Assembly (NCBI RefSeq): GCF_014191505.1
Contig: NZ_JACHWS010000001.1
Span: forward strand, 1,612,001 to 1,676,000
DNA: 64,000 bases
From: Hoyosella altamirensis
GTDB taxonomy: Bacteria; Actinomycetota; Actinomycetes; Mycobacteriales; Mycobacteriaceae
Reading direction: 5' to 3'
This document shows positions 46,835-56,293 of the stretch, in pieces (position 1 is the stretch's first letter; every line of letters begins with the position of its first letter). The position numbers were made by a program, and so were the translations under genes. Under the pieces are notes generated by a model. The model was given only the letters and a program-made list of their open reading frames with translations. It ran no database searches and was not told the origin of the DNA.

Positions 46835-47752
46835 GTGGAGACGACAGCAAGGAAAGCCCTCAGTAATGCACGGCGAACTGGATACTTGGCGGGTGCAACG
46901 GTGTTTGCGGCCGCGCTGAGTGGCTGCGCCAGTGGATCCCTCACAGTTGACGAACTCGCCGAGCAAGGCTCCATCAGCGTTGGCTTCGCAGGAGAAGCGC
47001 CCTACAGCTTCGAAGAGGCCGGCCAGCTCACCGGTGGCACGGTTGCCCTGCACCGCGAAATCTTCGGGGCGCTCGGCATCGGCGAAGTCGATGGTATTCA
47101 GACGGAGTTCGGTTCGCTGATCCCCGGCCTGAACGCGGGTCGCTTCGACGCCGTCAGCGCCGGCATGTCCATCCTTCCTGACCGCTGCGAGCAAGCAGCG
47201 TTCAGCGAGCCTGAAATCGTCTACACGACCGCCTTGATGGTGCCGGAAGGCAACCCGCAGGGGCTGACTGACATGCAGTCCATTGCTGATGCGGGCGCCA
47301 GCATGGTCGCCCTGACCGGAGCGATCGAAGTTGATTACGCGAACGCGCTTGGGATCGACGTCACACCTGTGGGCAACCCCGTCGACGGCATGGACGCCGT
47401 AATCGGCGGGCGTGCTGACGTGTTCGCGCTCACCGGTGTCTCACTGAACTACATGGCCGAGAACCGCCCTGACGCGCCCGTCGAGGTCACCGAGTCTTTC
47501 GTGGCGGAAATCAATGGAGTCCCGCAAGTCGGTGCTGGCGCGACAGTGTTCCGCCAGGATGACACGGAACTGCTCGACGCCTACAACGAGCAGCTCGCGG
47601 AGATCAAGTCCGACCCCGATCGCTGGCTCGAGATCATGGAGCCCTTCGGTTTCAGCATCAATGAGTTCCCTGGTCCGGAGCTCACGACCGAAATGCTCTG
47701 CGAAGGTGTCCCCGGTATCGGTGACGGCGGTGCCGACGAGGACGGTGAATGA
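46835..47752 (+). CDS. ehuB: Ectoine/hydroxyectoine ABC transporter, binding lipoprotein
   Basis: A solute-binding lipoprotein of 305 residues (family 3 of amino-acid-type binding proteins). Signal and lipobox AALSGC, then ISVGFAGEAPYSFEE, FGSLIPGLNAGRFDAVSAGM and RCEQAAFSEPEIVYTTALMV, which are close to EhuB proteins. The GTG at 46835 has GGAAGGGA upstream and directs a standard signal peptide; the longer frame from 46769 has no such site. First gene of ehuBCDA, with a 4-bp overlap to ehuC. Confidence 0.88.
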   Translation: METTARKALSNARRTGYLAGATVFAAALSGCASGSLTVDELAEQGSISVGFAGEAPYSFEEAGQLTGGTVALHREIFGALGIGEVDGIQTEFGSLIPGLNAGRFDAVSAGMSILPDRCEQAAFSEPEIVYTTALMVPEGNPQGLTDMQSIADAGASMVALTGAIEVDYANALGIDVTPVGNPVDGMDAVIGGRADVFALTGVSLNYMAENRPDAPVEVTESFVAEINGVPQVGAGATVFRQDDTELLDAYNEQLAEIKSDPDRWLEIMEPFGFSINEFPGPELTTEMLCEGVPGIGDGGADEDGE

Positions 47753-48477
47753 GCAATTTCGACGCGTTAAGAGAAGCGCTCCCCCGCATCATTGACGGCG
47801 TCATCGTCACTGTGCAGCTCACGCTCGGGGGAGCGCTGCTCGCACTCGCCGTCGCGATACTATTCGGGCTCGCCGCCCGTCTGCGCAATCCAATTGTGCG
47901 GGGCGGCGCCAGGGCGTTCATCGAGGTCTTCCGGGGCACTTCCCTGCTGGTGCAGGCATTCTGGCTGTTCTTCGTCCTCCCCGCCTTCGGGATCCGTCTA
48001 GACCCGATCGTCGTAGGCATCCTGGCCTTGGGCCTCAACTATGGGGCCTACGGGGCCGAGGTGGTACGCGGCTCCATCAACGCTGTCGCCAAGGTCCAGT
48101 GGGAAGCTGCGATCGCGCTGAACTTCAGTCCGGCGCAGCGCATGCGGCGGGTGATCTTCCCGCAAGCCTGGGTCCTGATGATCCCAGCGCTGACGAACCT
48201 CATGATCCACCTGCTGAAAGGCACCGCGATCGTCACTGCGATCACTTTGCAGGACCTGACATTCCAGATCAATCGTCTCCGGGAGAGCACGGGCGACACG
48301 TTCTTCGCGTTCGGTATCGCGCTCGTCATCTATTTCATACTCGCCTACATCCTCACGCTGGTGATGCAGCTAGTAGAAGCGCGCGCGAAATTCAAGCTCG
48401 GGCGCGGCCCTTCGATGCGCGAGATATTCAAGCTCAAACCTGACGTCGACGAGGCCGTGACCGTGGGGAGGAGGTAG
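47749..48477 (+). CDS. ehuC: Ectoine/hydroxyectoine ABC transporter permease
   Basis: A permease of 242 residues of the His/Glu/Gln type with about five membrane helices. The EAA loop, which contacts the ATPase, reads EAAIALNFSPAQRMRRVIFP. RVFRGTSLLVQ-type sequence (EVFRGTSLLVQAFWLFFVLP) is typical of the family. Overlaps ehuB by ATGA; 2-bp gap to ehuD. Confidence 0.88.
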   Translation: MSNFDALREALPRIIDGVIVTVQLTLGGALLALAVAILFGLAARLRNPIVRGGARAFIEVFRGTSLLVQAFWLFFVLPAFGIRLDPIVVGILALGLNYGAYGAEVVRGSINAVAKVQWEAAIALNFSPAQRMRRVIFPQAWVLMIPALTNLMIHLLKGTAIVTAITLQDLTFQINRLRESTGDTFFAFGIALVIYFILAYILTLVMQLVEARAKFKLGRGPSMREIFKLKPDVDEAVTVGRR

Positions 48478-48479
48478 CC

Positions 48480-49127
48480 ATGTGGAGCTGGCATCACGCG
48501 TGGGAGTCGCTTCCAGTCCTCCTGGAAGGCTTCCGCATCACCCTGCTCGCCACTGTCCTGGGCTTCGCGATCGCCGCCACTGTCGGACTCGTCGTGGCGG
48601 TGCTGCGCATTGCCCTGCCGAAATGGCTCAGCTGGCCGCTGCACGCGGCGATGGAGTTCGTACGCCTCACACCACTGGTCGTGCAGCTCCTTTTCGTCTT
48701 CTACGCGGTACCGCCCGGCGTATCGGGCCTGCAGGTCGGCATCATCGTGCTGGGCATCCACTACTCGGCCTACATGGCTGAGGTGTACCGGGCAGGCATC
48801 GAGGATGTGCCGAAGGGACAGTGGGAGGCCGCGCGAGCGTTATCGCTGCCACCGACACGTACCTGGCGGGCGGTGATTCTCCCGCAGGCGATCCGGCGGA
48901 TCATCCCGTCGCTCGGCAACTATGCGGTGTCAATGTTCAAAGACACCCCCTTCCTCTTCTTCATTTTCGTGGCTGAGATGGTGACCCGGGCGCAGCAGTA
49001 CGGCGGGCAGACATTCCGCTACACAGAGCCGATCACCATCGCTGGGGTCATCTTCCTCATCGCCAGCCTCGTAACCGCCTACTTCATCCGGAGACTGGAG
49101 AACCGTTATGCCACACAGCCAGGGTGA
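48480..49127 (+). CDS. ehuD: Ectoine/hydroxyectoine ABC transporter permease
   Basis: The 215-residue second permease of the ehu system. EFVRLTPLVVQLLFVFYAVP and the EAA loop EAARALSLPPTRTWRAVILP identify the family. About five membrane helices. GGGAGGAGG precedes the ATG. Its last 20 bp overlap ehuA. Confidence 0.88.
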   Translation: MWSWHHAWESLPVLLEGFRITLLATVLGFAIAATVGLVVAVLRIALPKWLSWPLHAAMEFVRLTPLVVQLLFVFYAVPPGVSGLQVGIIVLGIHYSAYMAEVYRAGIEDVPKGQWEAARALSLPPTRTWRAVILPQAIRRIIPSLGNYAVSMFKDTPFLFFIFVAEMVTRAQQYGGQTFRYTEPITIAGVIFLIASLVTAYFIRRLENRYATQPG

Positions 49128-49899
49128 GCCTCACCCGAAGATCCGGTTTGAGGACGTCGTCAAGCAGTTCGGCGACAACGTTGTGCTCGACCATTTGAAC
49201 TTCACCGTCGACCGCGGTGAGAAGGTCACGCTGATCGGTCCTAGCGGCTCGGGTAAGACAACGATCCTGCGACTGCTAATGACCCTCGAGAAAGTCAACG
49301 AAGGTGTCATTTGGGTCGATGACAACCCGTTTTCGCATGAGCAGCGGAAAGGCTCGCTTGCCCCGGCAAGCGAGAAGTACCTTCGGCAGGCGCGACGCAA
49401 AATAGGGATGGTCTTCCAGCACTTCAACCTCTTCCCGAACATGACGGTGATCGAGAACCTGACCGAGGCACCGGTCCATGTGCTCGGGCGAAGCAAGGAA
49501 GAAGCAGTCGACCGGGGCAGAAAATTACTCGACATGGTGGGTCTTGCGGAGAAGGAGAACGCGCACCCCTCGCAGCTTTCGGGCGGTCAGCAGCAACGCG
49601 TCGCGATCGCCCGGGCACTCGCGATGGACCCGGAAATTCTTCTGCTCGACGAAGTGACCTCAGCTCTGGACCCCGAACTGGTCGTCGGCGTACTCAATGT
49701 CCTTCGCGACATCGCGCTCTCCACCGACATCACCATGCTCATCGTGACGCACGAAATGCAGTTTGCGCGCGACGTTTCGGACCGCATCCTCATGTTCGAC
49801 AAAGGGAGAATCATCGAGGAGGGCGCACCTGAGCAGATCTTCACGGCACCACGAAACGAACGTACGAAAACGTTCTTACATGCGGTGATCAGCCACTGA
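49108..49899 (+). CDS. ehuA: Ectoine/hydroxyectoine ABC transporter ATPase
   Basis: A polar-amino-acid-type ATPase of 263 residues. Walker A GPSGSGKTT, Q-loop MVFQHFNLFPNM, signature LSGGQQQRVAIARAL, Walker B LLLDEVTSALDPE and switch His in VTHEM are intact. It powers uptake of ectoine or hydroxyectoine with EhuBCD. GGAG precedes the ATG inside ehuD. Ends 13 bp before a terminator hairpin. Confidence 0.92.
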   Translation: MPHSQGEPHPKIRFEDVVKQFGDNVVLDHLNFTVDRGEKVTLIGPSGSGKTTILRLLMTLEKVNEGVIWVDDNPFSHEQRKGSLAPASEKYLRQARRKIGMVFQHFNLFPNMTVIENLTEAPVHVLGRSKEEAVDRGRKLLDMVGLAEKENAHPSQLSGGQQQRVAIARALAMDPEILLLDEVTSALDPELVVGVLNVLRDIALSTDITMLIVTHEMQFARDVSDRILMFDKGRIIEEGAPEQIFTAPRNERTKTFLHAVISH

Positions 49900-49912
49900 G
49901 CCCCTCTCCAGC

Positions 49913-49936
49913 GGCTGGGCGGGGAATCGCCCAGCC
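49913..49936 (+). terminator. Terminator of the ehu operon
   Basis: GGCTGGGCG, GGGAAT, CGCCCAGCC: a perfect 9-bp GC-rich stem with a 6-base loop, 13 bp after the ehuA stop. No T-run follows. Confidence 0.65.
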
Positions 49937-50061
49937 CAGCCTTCCAAATGCGGGCCGTACGCCACAAACCGGGCCCCGAGTGGCCTAGTTCACGAACTTA
50001 CCCGTACGATCTTGTCGATCGTGATAAATCTTCCCCAGTGGACTGCGATAAAGGAGCACGC

Positions 50062-51063
50062 GTGGGTAAGGCACAAAACGCTGGCGGCAGTGGCCGGCGA
50101 ACGCCAGCACTCAGGATACTGGTCGCGCTCGCCGCGCTACTCATCCCACTTGTCAGCGCCGCCCCGGCAAGTGCACAGCCCGGCCCTCGTGTCGACCGGA
50201 TCGATCGCATCGGTGATCGATTCGCGATTGTGCATGTCTACTCCCCCTCGATGAATCGCGTGATTCCCAATGAGGTGTATCTTCCTGCCAACCAGGGCGC
50301 GGCAAGTCCGACCCTCTACCTCCTCAACGGAGTTGACGGCGGCCAGGAAGGCAAGAGCTGGTTCCAGAGCACCCGGCTACGTGACTTCTTCTCGAACAAG
50401 CATGTCAAGGTTGTCAGCCCGATCGGTGGGCGCTACAGCATGTACGCCGACTGGCGGCACCCCGATCCGGTGCTGGGCGTGAATAAATGGCAGACCTACA
50501 TGACGTCGGAACTGCCGATTGCGATCGATAACGCGTTCCCGTCGACGGGGCGCAATGCGGTGGGCGGACTTTCCCTCAGCGCTGCTTCCGCTCTTGACCT
50601 CGCAGTCCAGGCGCCGAACCGGTATCAGGCAGTCGCCTCTTACAGTGGCTGCGCCCGGACCAGCGCTCCGGAAGGCGTCGCGGCGAACGCGGCGGTCGTC
50701 GCGTTCGGCGGCGGAAATGTCTTCAACGCCTTCGGCCCGCCGGGTGACCCCTCATGGGTTCAGCACGATCCCTTCGTCAACGCAGAACGCCTCCGCGGTA
50801 AAGCAATCTACCTCGCGGCTGCGAGCGGTATCCCGGGCCCAGCAGACGGAGTGACGGGCCTCGCTGTCATCGGACAGACCCTCGGACCGGGGGCCGTAGA
50901 GTTCGCAACGAACCTGTGCTCGATGGCTTTCAAGAGCCGGCTGGATTCCCTCGGGATTCCCGCGACGCTCTCTCAGCAGGCGACCGGTGCACACACCTGG
51001 GGGCTGTTCGAGCAGCAAATGCGTGATTCGTGGCGAGTGATCGGCCCCGCGATCGGCGCGTGA
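50062..51063 (+). CDS. Secreted antigen-85-like esterase (mycolyltransferase type)
   Basis: A 333-residue exported alpha/beta-hydrolase. Signal peptide ALRILVALAALLIPLVSAAPASA, then the antigen 85 fold: TLYLLNGVDGG, nucleophile elbow GGLSLSAASALDLA (Ser in GLSLS), SGCART, and catalytic His in TGAHTWGLFEQQM. In mycolate-containing bacteria such enzymes transfer mycolic acids onto trehalose and arabinogalactan. The GTG at 50062 follows AAAGGAG. The family assignment supports a mycolate-bearing host; transferase versus esterase activity is not decided. Confidence 0.88.
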   Translation: MGKAQNAGGSGRRTPALRILVALAALLIPLVSAAPASAQPGPRVDRIDRIGDRFAIVHVYSPSMNRVIPNEVYLPANQGAASPTLYLLNGVDGGQEGKSWFQSTRLRDFFSNKHVKVVSPIGGRYSMYADWRHPDPVLGVNKWQTYMTSELPIAIDNAFPSTGRNAVGGLSLSAASALDLAVQAPNRYQAVASYSGCARTSAPEGVAANAAVVAFGGGNVFNAFGPPGDPSWVQHDPFVNAERLRGKAIYLAAASGIPGPADGVTGLAVIGQTLGPGAVEFATNLCSMAFKSRLDSLGIPATLSQQATGAHTWGLFEQQMRDSWRVIGPAIGA

Positions 51064-51090
51064 CGGTGAACGCCCGCTAGCGTTGCCTGT

Positions 51091-52104
51091 GTGATCTTCC
51101 TGATCCTGGCACTGACGCTGTCGGGCATTTTCCTGTACCGGCTCCTGAGAGAGCCCAGGCGCCTCAGCAACGGTGTCTACTTGATCTTCGCCCTCATGCT
51201 GACGGCACTCTGGGCGATGACTGGTGACACCGCGACCCCACTCCCCGCACTAGTCGGGCTCTTGGTCCTGGCCTCGCCCTTGCTCGTTCTCGCGCTTGCC
51301 GGTTTCCTGCTCACCAACGGCGTCGTTATGGTGCGCCGCGAAGGCGTATCAGCCGCCAACATGCTGTCATTCCTGGCCGGTTCCCTCCTGCTGGCGCTGC
51401 CGGTAGGTGCAGCGCTTGCCATCGCATCCGGCTCTCCCGTGCTCACAGTGGCCGCCCTCTCCCTCACGCTCGCAAGCACTTACGCAGGTTTCGCATTCAC
51501 CTGCTTCCTGCTTTATGCCTGGGTGTACAGTCGGCTTCCCGTGCGCCGCGGGCATGGTGCGATCATCGTGCTCGGCGCTGGGCTGCTCGATGGCGAGATC
51601 CCGCCGCTACTCGCCAATCGGCTCGATCGTGCGCTCGCTCTCTACGAACGCGAACGCAAAGCGGGCCATCGGCCGGTCATCGTCCCATCGGGTGGTCAGG
51701 GCGATGATGAGCCAATGCCCGAAGCGCACGCGATGGCACGGTATCTGACAAGTCGCGGGATAACCCCGGCTGAACTTCTGCCTGAAACGCGCTCCACGTC
51801 AACCGACGAGAACCTCCGCTACAGCAATCACGAATTGACTGCAGCCGGTGTACAGGGCCGACTCCTTGTCGTGACGAGTAACTATCACGTGCTCCGCGCC
51901 GCGATTCTGTCGCGCCACCTAGGCCTTCGCGCGCACGTCACTGGTGCGCCGACAGCACGCTATTACCTGCCGAGTGCATTCCTGCGCGAGTTTGCGGCAC
52001 TGATGGTGCAGTACCGGGCGCTTAACTTCACGGCATGTGTTGTGCTGTTGGCGGTCCCACCGCTGCTGTATCTAGTGGGGGAAGCGCTGCACACTGCCTG
52101 GTAA
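51091..52104 (+). CDS. YdcF-like (DUF218) membrane protein
   Basis: A protein of 337 residues: four to five hydrophobic segments in the first 150 residues, a DUF218/YdcF domain (about 150-310: GAIIVLGAGLLDGEIPP, NRLDRALALYE, VPSGGQGDDE, TRSTSTDENLRYS, VTSNYHVLRA) and a final membrane segment. DUF218 proteins are linked to envelope metabolism (SanA, ElyC). It has a GTG start 28 bp after the esterase gene, so they may be cotranscribed. Confidence 0.82.
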   Translation: MIFLILALTLSGIFLYRLLREPRRLSNGVYLIFALMLTALWAMTGDTATPLPALVGLLVLASPLLVLALAGFLLTNGVVMVRREGVSAANMLSFLAGSLLLALPVGAALAIASGSPVLTVAALSLTLASTYAGFAFTCFLLYAWVYSRLPVRRGHGAIIVLGAGLLDGEIPPLLANRLDRALALYERERKAGHRPVIVPSGGQGDDEPMPEAHAMARYLTSRGITPAELLPETRSTSTDENLRYSNHELTAAGVQGRLLVVTSNYHVLRAAILSRHLGLRAHVTGAPTARYYLPSAFLREFAALMVQYRALNFTACVVLLAVPPLLYLVGEALHTAW

Positions 52105-52184
52105 TGCGGGTTTGCGCTGAGAGCAAAAGGGACAGATTTCAACGGCCCCACCATGAGTGAGCCTGATGGCCTACGGTGGGTGGC

Positions 52185-53462
52185 ATGACGATAGCGTCCC
52201 GTGCACGGCCCGCGATGCCGTGGTTCCGCCGGACCGTCGCCGCAGGTTCCGCGAGCGCGCTGTTACTCACCGGAGGGGCCGCGGCTGCGGGCGCGCTTCC
52301 AGCTGCGAATTCTCCTGTTCAGCAGCAGTATCTGTCAGCGCCAATCCTGTCAGGCATCGATGCGATGGACGTACCGTCGCCCCTGCCTCCGCAGGGCAGC
52401 CTGATCAGATCGTCGCCGCTCGACAGCACGGTGAGTGTCCCCGATTCGGGGCTCAGCTACCGAATTCTCTACTCGACGCTGAATCAGCGGGGCGAGCCGG
52501 CAGTCAGTACGGGGACAGTGTCTGTGCCGCCGGGCACGCCGCCGCCCGGAGGCTGGCCCGCCATCATCTGGGGACACGGAACCACAGGTATCGGAGATGA
52601 CTGCGCTCCCTCCACATTGCCGAGCAATCCCTCGCGAGAAGTCGCGGCCAACTACCCGTCCTACTGGCTGCGTCAGGGCTACGCCGTCGTCGCCACGGAC
52701 TACGCAGGCCTTGGAACCCAGGGCCTTCATGCCTATCTGAATACCCAGGCCGCTGCGCACAGCATGCTCGATGCGGCGACAGCGGCGCACGAGCTCAATC
52801 TTCGGCTCTCGCGGACCGCCGTGGCGCTTGGACATTCTCAGGGCGGTGCCGCAGCCCTCGCGGCCGCCAATGCCGCGCCCCGTAACGGTGCGCTGGACTT
52901 CCGCGGTGCGATAGCCGTTGCCCCTGCGGCACACACCGACGCATTGCGGCAAAGCGCGCGCCCGTCACCAGAGACTCTTCCCGGAAATCTGACCGCGTAT
53001 GTTCTCTACGCACTTGCTGGCTTCCGAGATACCTACCCTGACTTGGATATCGACGCCCGTCTCACCGACAAGGGCCGAGAACTTCTTGCACTCGCGGAAC
53101 GTCTGTGCAGCTCAGAGATGGGTGCTGCGGCTAGGCCGTATCGCATGAATGAGCTCTTTGCAGAGCCGCTCGGCGACATCCCCGGATTCGATCAGGCACT
53201 CGACGAATATATGCGTCTACCCTCGAACGGCTACTCCACATCGTTGCTCATCGTCAGCGGGCTAGATGACGATCTGCCTCCTGAGCCCGCGATCAGCCTC
53301 GCTGAGAACATCCGGGCAAGCGGTGGCCACGCGGTCAGCCGGACCTATCCGGGCGCTACACATGTGAGTGTGCTCGAGCATTCCCTCGATGATGTGCAGA
53401 GTTTCATTGGTGCACTCTTCAGCCCCAACCCGGAGCGGGCATTAGATGCGGCGGGATTTTAG
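52185..53462 (+). CDS. Secreted lipase-family protein
   Basis: The 425-residue product is exported (RRTVAAGSASALLLTGGAAAAGA signal, possibly with a Tat-like RR). It belongs to the secretory lipase (LIP) group: IIWGHGTTGIGDDCAPS oxyanion region, GYAVVATDYAGLG, nucleophile elbow GHSQGG, and final His in YPGATHVSVLE. It hydrolyses esters or triglycerides outside the cell. The start at 52185 (MTIAS) is taken; 52176 is possible. Confidence 0.82.
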   Translation: MTIASRARPAMPWFRRTVAAGSASALLLTGGAAAAGALPAANSPVQQQYLSAPILSGIDAMDVPSPLPPQGSLIRSSPLDSTVSVPDSGLSYRILYSTLNQRGEPAVSTGTVSVPPGTPPPGGWPAIIWGHGTTGIGDDCAPSTLPSNPSREVAANYPSYWLRQGYAVVATDYAGLGTQGLHAYLNTQAAAHSMLDAATAAHELNLRLSRTAVALGHSQGGAAALAAANAAPRNGALDFRGAIAVAPAAHTDALRQSARPSPETLPGNLTAYVLYALAGFRDTYPDLDIDARLTDKGRELLALAERLCSSEMGAAARPYRMNELFAEPLGDIPGFDQALDEYMRLPSNGYSTSLLIVSGLDDDLPPEPAISLAENIRASGGHAVSRTYPGATHVSVLEHSLDDVQSFIGALFSPNPERALDAAGF

Positions 53463-53547
53463 CGAAATACGGTGAACTGGCGCGCATTACGGGCGTGGCG
53501 CGAATAGGGTCATCACAAGCAGTGCTGACCGTCGAGGAGTTCACGTG

Positions 53548-54447
53548 ATGAAACGAACTGGCCGCCTAGTCGCCGCATTAACTATCAGTGCTCTTGCGCT
53601 GACAGCATGCTCAGGAGAACCCGGTGACCCACTCGCGACCGATGGACCATCCGGGCAGGTCGTAGTGGGTTCAGCCAATTTCCCGGAGAATGTTCTGCTC
53701 GCGGAGATCTACGCGCAGGCACTCGAGGCAGAGGGCACGACTGTGCGGCGCCAGTACAACATCGGCAGCCGCGAGATCTACTTCGGACAGGTTGAGCGCG
53801 GGGCTATATCCGTGCTCCCCGAATACAACGGCGCCCTGCTCGCCTACGTGGACGACGGGAGCGACGCCCGGACGACCGACGAGATCAACGAAGAGCTGCG
53901 CGCGGCGCTGCCCGAAGCGCTCACAATTCTCGATTCCGCGCCCGCGGAGAACAAGGATTCATTGGTTGTCACCGAGGAAACCGCGGACGAATTCGAGCTG
54001 AGTTCGATCGAGGACCTGGCACCCGTTGCCGCAGAAATGCGCATCGGGGCTGCCCCCGAGTTCCGGGACCGGCAGCAGGGACTCGTTGGGCTCGACGAGG
54101 TGTACGGCATCGAGTTCGGCGAGTTCGTGCCCACTGATAATTCCGGACCGATCACGATCAGCTCGCTCGAACGAGGAGACATCGATGTTGCGAATATCTA
54201 CTCGACAGACCCATCACTGACCACGCGGCCGTTCGTTTCACTTGACGACCCGGAAGCGGTGTTCGGTTCGCAGAACGTCACCCCGCTAGCAGGGGCAGAG
54301 GCACTCGATGAGCAGAGCATCTCCGTGCTGAACGATGTGTCCGCCCGGTTGACCACTGAAGTTCTGACCGAGCTCCTCAGCCAGGTCGTCGTTGAACGTC
54401 GTGACGTTGACGAAGTTGCCCGCGAATGGCTGGAATCCGCTGGTTGA
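53548..54447 (+). CDS. Osmoprotectant ABC transporter, binding lipoprotein (OpuBC/ProX type)
   Basis: A solute-binding lipoprotein of 299 residues. Lipobox LALTAC, then VVVGSANFPENVLLAEIYAQ, YNIGSREIYFGQVERGAISV and LPEYNGALLAY, the standard OpuAC/ProX-type pattern for glycine betaine, choline or carnitine binding. First gene of a four-gene operon whose members overlap by 1-4 bp. Confidence 0.88.
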   Translation: MKRTGRLVAALTISALALTACSGEPGDPLATDGPSGQVVVGSANFPENVLLAEIYAQALEAEGTTVRRQYNIGSREIYFGQVERGAISVLPEYNGALLAYVDDGSDARTTDEINEELRAALPEALTILDSAPAENKDSLVVTEETADEFELSSIEDLAPVAAEMRIGAAPEFRDRQQGLVGLDEVYGIEFGEFVPTDNSGPITISSLERGDIDVANIYSTDPSLTTRPFVSLDDPEAVFGSQNVTPLAGAEALDEQSISVLNDVSARLTTEVLTELLSQVVVERRDVDEVAREWLESAG

Positions 54448-55565
54448 TGATCACTTTCGATGAGGTTACCAAGCGATACCCGGACGGGACGATAGCGGTC
54501 GATGGCCTGTCACTGGACGTGCCCAGTGGTTCGCTGACGGTTTTCGTCGGGCCGTCGGGGTGCGGGAAGACCACCTCGCTCCGCATGATCAACCGCATGA
54601 TCGAGCCGACATCCGGCCGCATCATGCTTGGCGGCCAAGATGTCCTCACCCGCGACGCCCATCACCTCCGACGCGGGATCGGATACGTCATCCAGCATGC
54701 CGGACTATTTCCGCACCGCACCGTCATCGACAATGTCGCCACTGTGCCGAGATTGCTCGGTGCCTCACGCCGGGATGCGCGGTCGCGCGCCGCGGAACTA
54801 CTCGAACGTGTCGGGCTGGGCAGCGAGTTCGCGAAGCGTTACCCGTCGCAACTCTCGGGTGGCCAGCAACAGCGCGTCGGGGTAGCCCGTGCACTCGCGG
54901 CGGACCCTCCCGTGCTGTTGATGGACGAGCCCTTCTCCGCTGTCGACCCGGTAGTCCGAAAAGATTTGCAACAGGAACTGCTGCGGCTGCAATCGGAGAT
55001 CAGCAAGACGATCGTCCTCGTCACCCACGACATCGACGAAGCGATCACTCTCGGCGACCGGGTTGCCGTCATGCGTCCTGGAGGTACGCTCGCGCAATAC
55101 GCGGCCCCTGCGGAACTCCTGACCGAGCCTGCCGATGATTTTGTGGCCGAGTTTCTCGGCCTCGATAGAGGTGTTCGCCTGCTGTCTTTCTTTGGCGCGA
55201 ATGGTCTTCCGCTGCGCACCGACATTGTTGTCTCGCATTCAAACCACGAACAGCTCAGGGCAGCGCAATCCGGTGAATGGTTACTGGTCACCGACGACGA
55301 TGACCGTCCACTCGGCTGGCTCGACGGTGCCGCATCCGGCGACGGAACATCGCTCGGCTCCGCTGCGCTCCACAGCATCGGGCACGGATACACACCGGAG
55401 ACCGATTCGTTGCGCGCTGCACTCGACTCCGCGGTCCTCTCCCCCTCAGGACACGCGGTTGCGCTGGACGGGGACCGTAGGGTCCTCGGTGTCATCAGTC
55501 AGGAAGACCTCGCGCAGCAGATCCGCAAAGCGCATCTTCGCTCGTCGCGGAAGGCAGTACCGTGA
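54447..55565 (+). CDS. Osmoprotectant ABC transporter ATPase (OpuBA/ProV type)
   Basis: A 372-residue ATPase: Walker A GPSGCGKTT, signature LSGGQQQRVGVARAL, Walker B LLMDEPFSAVDP, His in VTHDIDEAI. The C-terminal 130 residues contain CBS-like sequence (ESDSLRAALDSAVLS-type, LDGDRRVLGVISQED), a usual ionic-strength or nucleotide sensor in this family. The start ATG 54447 shares one base with the preceding stop; the longer frame from 54426 is disfavoured. Confidence 0.9.
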   Translation: MITFDEVTKRYPDGTIAVDGLSLDVPSGSLTVFVGPSGCGKTTSLRMINRMIEPTSGRIMLGGQDVLTRDAHHLRRGIGYVIQHAGLFPHRTVIDNVATVPRLLGASRRDARSRAAELLERVGLGSEFAKRYPSQLSGGQQQRVGVARALAADPPVLLMDEPFSAVDPVVRKDLQQELLRLQSEISKTIVLVTHDIDEAITLGDRVAVMRPGGTLAQYAAPAELLTEPADDFVAEFLGLDRGVRLLSFFGANGLPLRTDIVVSHSNHEQLRAAQSGEWLLVTDDDDRPLGWLDGAASGDGTSLGSAALHSIGHGYTPETDSLRAALDSAVLSPSGHAVALDGDRRVLGVISQEDLAQQIRKAHLRSSRKAVP

Positions 55566-56293
55566 TCGTGGCGCTGTCGACGTTCAGCATCCCTAGCTAC
55601 CTCGGCACATTTACCGAGTTGCTCGGCCAGCATTTGTACATGGCGCTGACCGCGTCACTTCTCGGGCTGGTCATATCGCTGCCTGCGGGGCTCGCGTGCG
55701 TGCGATGGCCGCGCCTCTATCCTCCCGTACTCGCGGTTGCGAGCGTGCTGTACTCCATCCCCTCACTCGCGTTCTTCGTTCTCCTGATCTCCTTCACCGG
55801 CATTACACCCACAACCGTGATCCTCCCTCTTGCGCTCTACACGCTTTCCGGACTGATACCGAATGTGGTGGACGGCTTGCGGTCGGTTCCATCTGAGACT
55901 CGGCAGGCGGCCACTGCGATGGGAATGCGCCGTCCGCGTCAGCTGGTCACAATCGAACTGCCCCTCGCATTCCCAGCCGTGATGGCCGGTCTCCGCGTTG
56001 CGACAGTCGCGAACATCAGCATGGTCAGTGTGGGCGCCCTGATCGGCATGGGGGCTTTCGGCTCCCTCTTCACCGCGGCGGCGCAACTCGACCGGGTAGA
56101 ACTCGCTGTGACGGGCATCGTCATCACGATCATCATGGCGCTGACCGTAGATCTCGTGCTGCTTGCCGCACAGTGGTATGCCACACCGTGGACGCGTGCG
56201 GGCGGCTCAGCACCGATCGCACGGCGCACACCATTTCGTTCGCTGCGCCGCGCCACGCGGCAGACATTCGCACCGGGGGTGCGGACTCCATGA
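55562..56293 (+). CDS. Osmoprotectant ABC transporter permease 1
   Basis: A permease of 243 residues of the ProW/OpuBB type with about six membrane helices. VASVLYSIPSLAFFVLLI and the cytoplasmic EAA-like loop TRQAATAMGMRRPRQLVTIELP are typical. GTG start overlapping the ATPase stop by 4 bp. The basic C-terminal tail of about 40 residues is longer than usual. Confidence 0.88.
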   Translation: MIVALSTFSIPSYLGTFTELLGQHLYMALTASLLGLVISLPAGLACVRWPRLYPPVLAVASVLYSIPSLAFFVLLISFTGITPTTVILPLALYTLSGLIPNVVDGLRSVPSETRQAATAMGMRRPRQLVTIELPLAFPAVMAGLRVATVANISMVSVGALIGMGAFGSLFTAAAQLDRVELAVTGIVITIIMALTVDLVLLAAQWYATPWTRAGGSAPIARRTPFRSLRRATRQTFAPGVRTP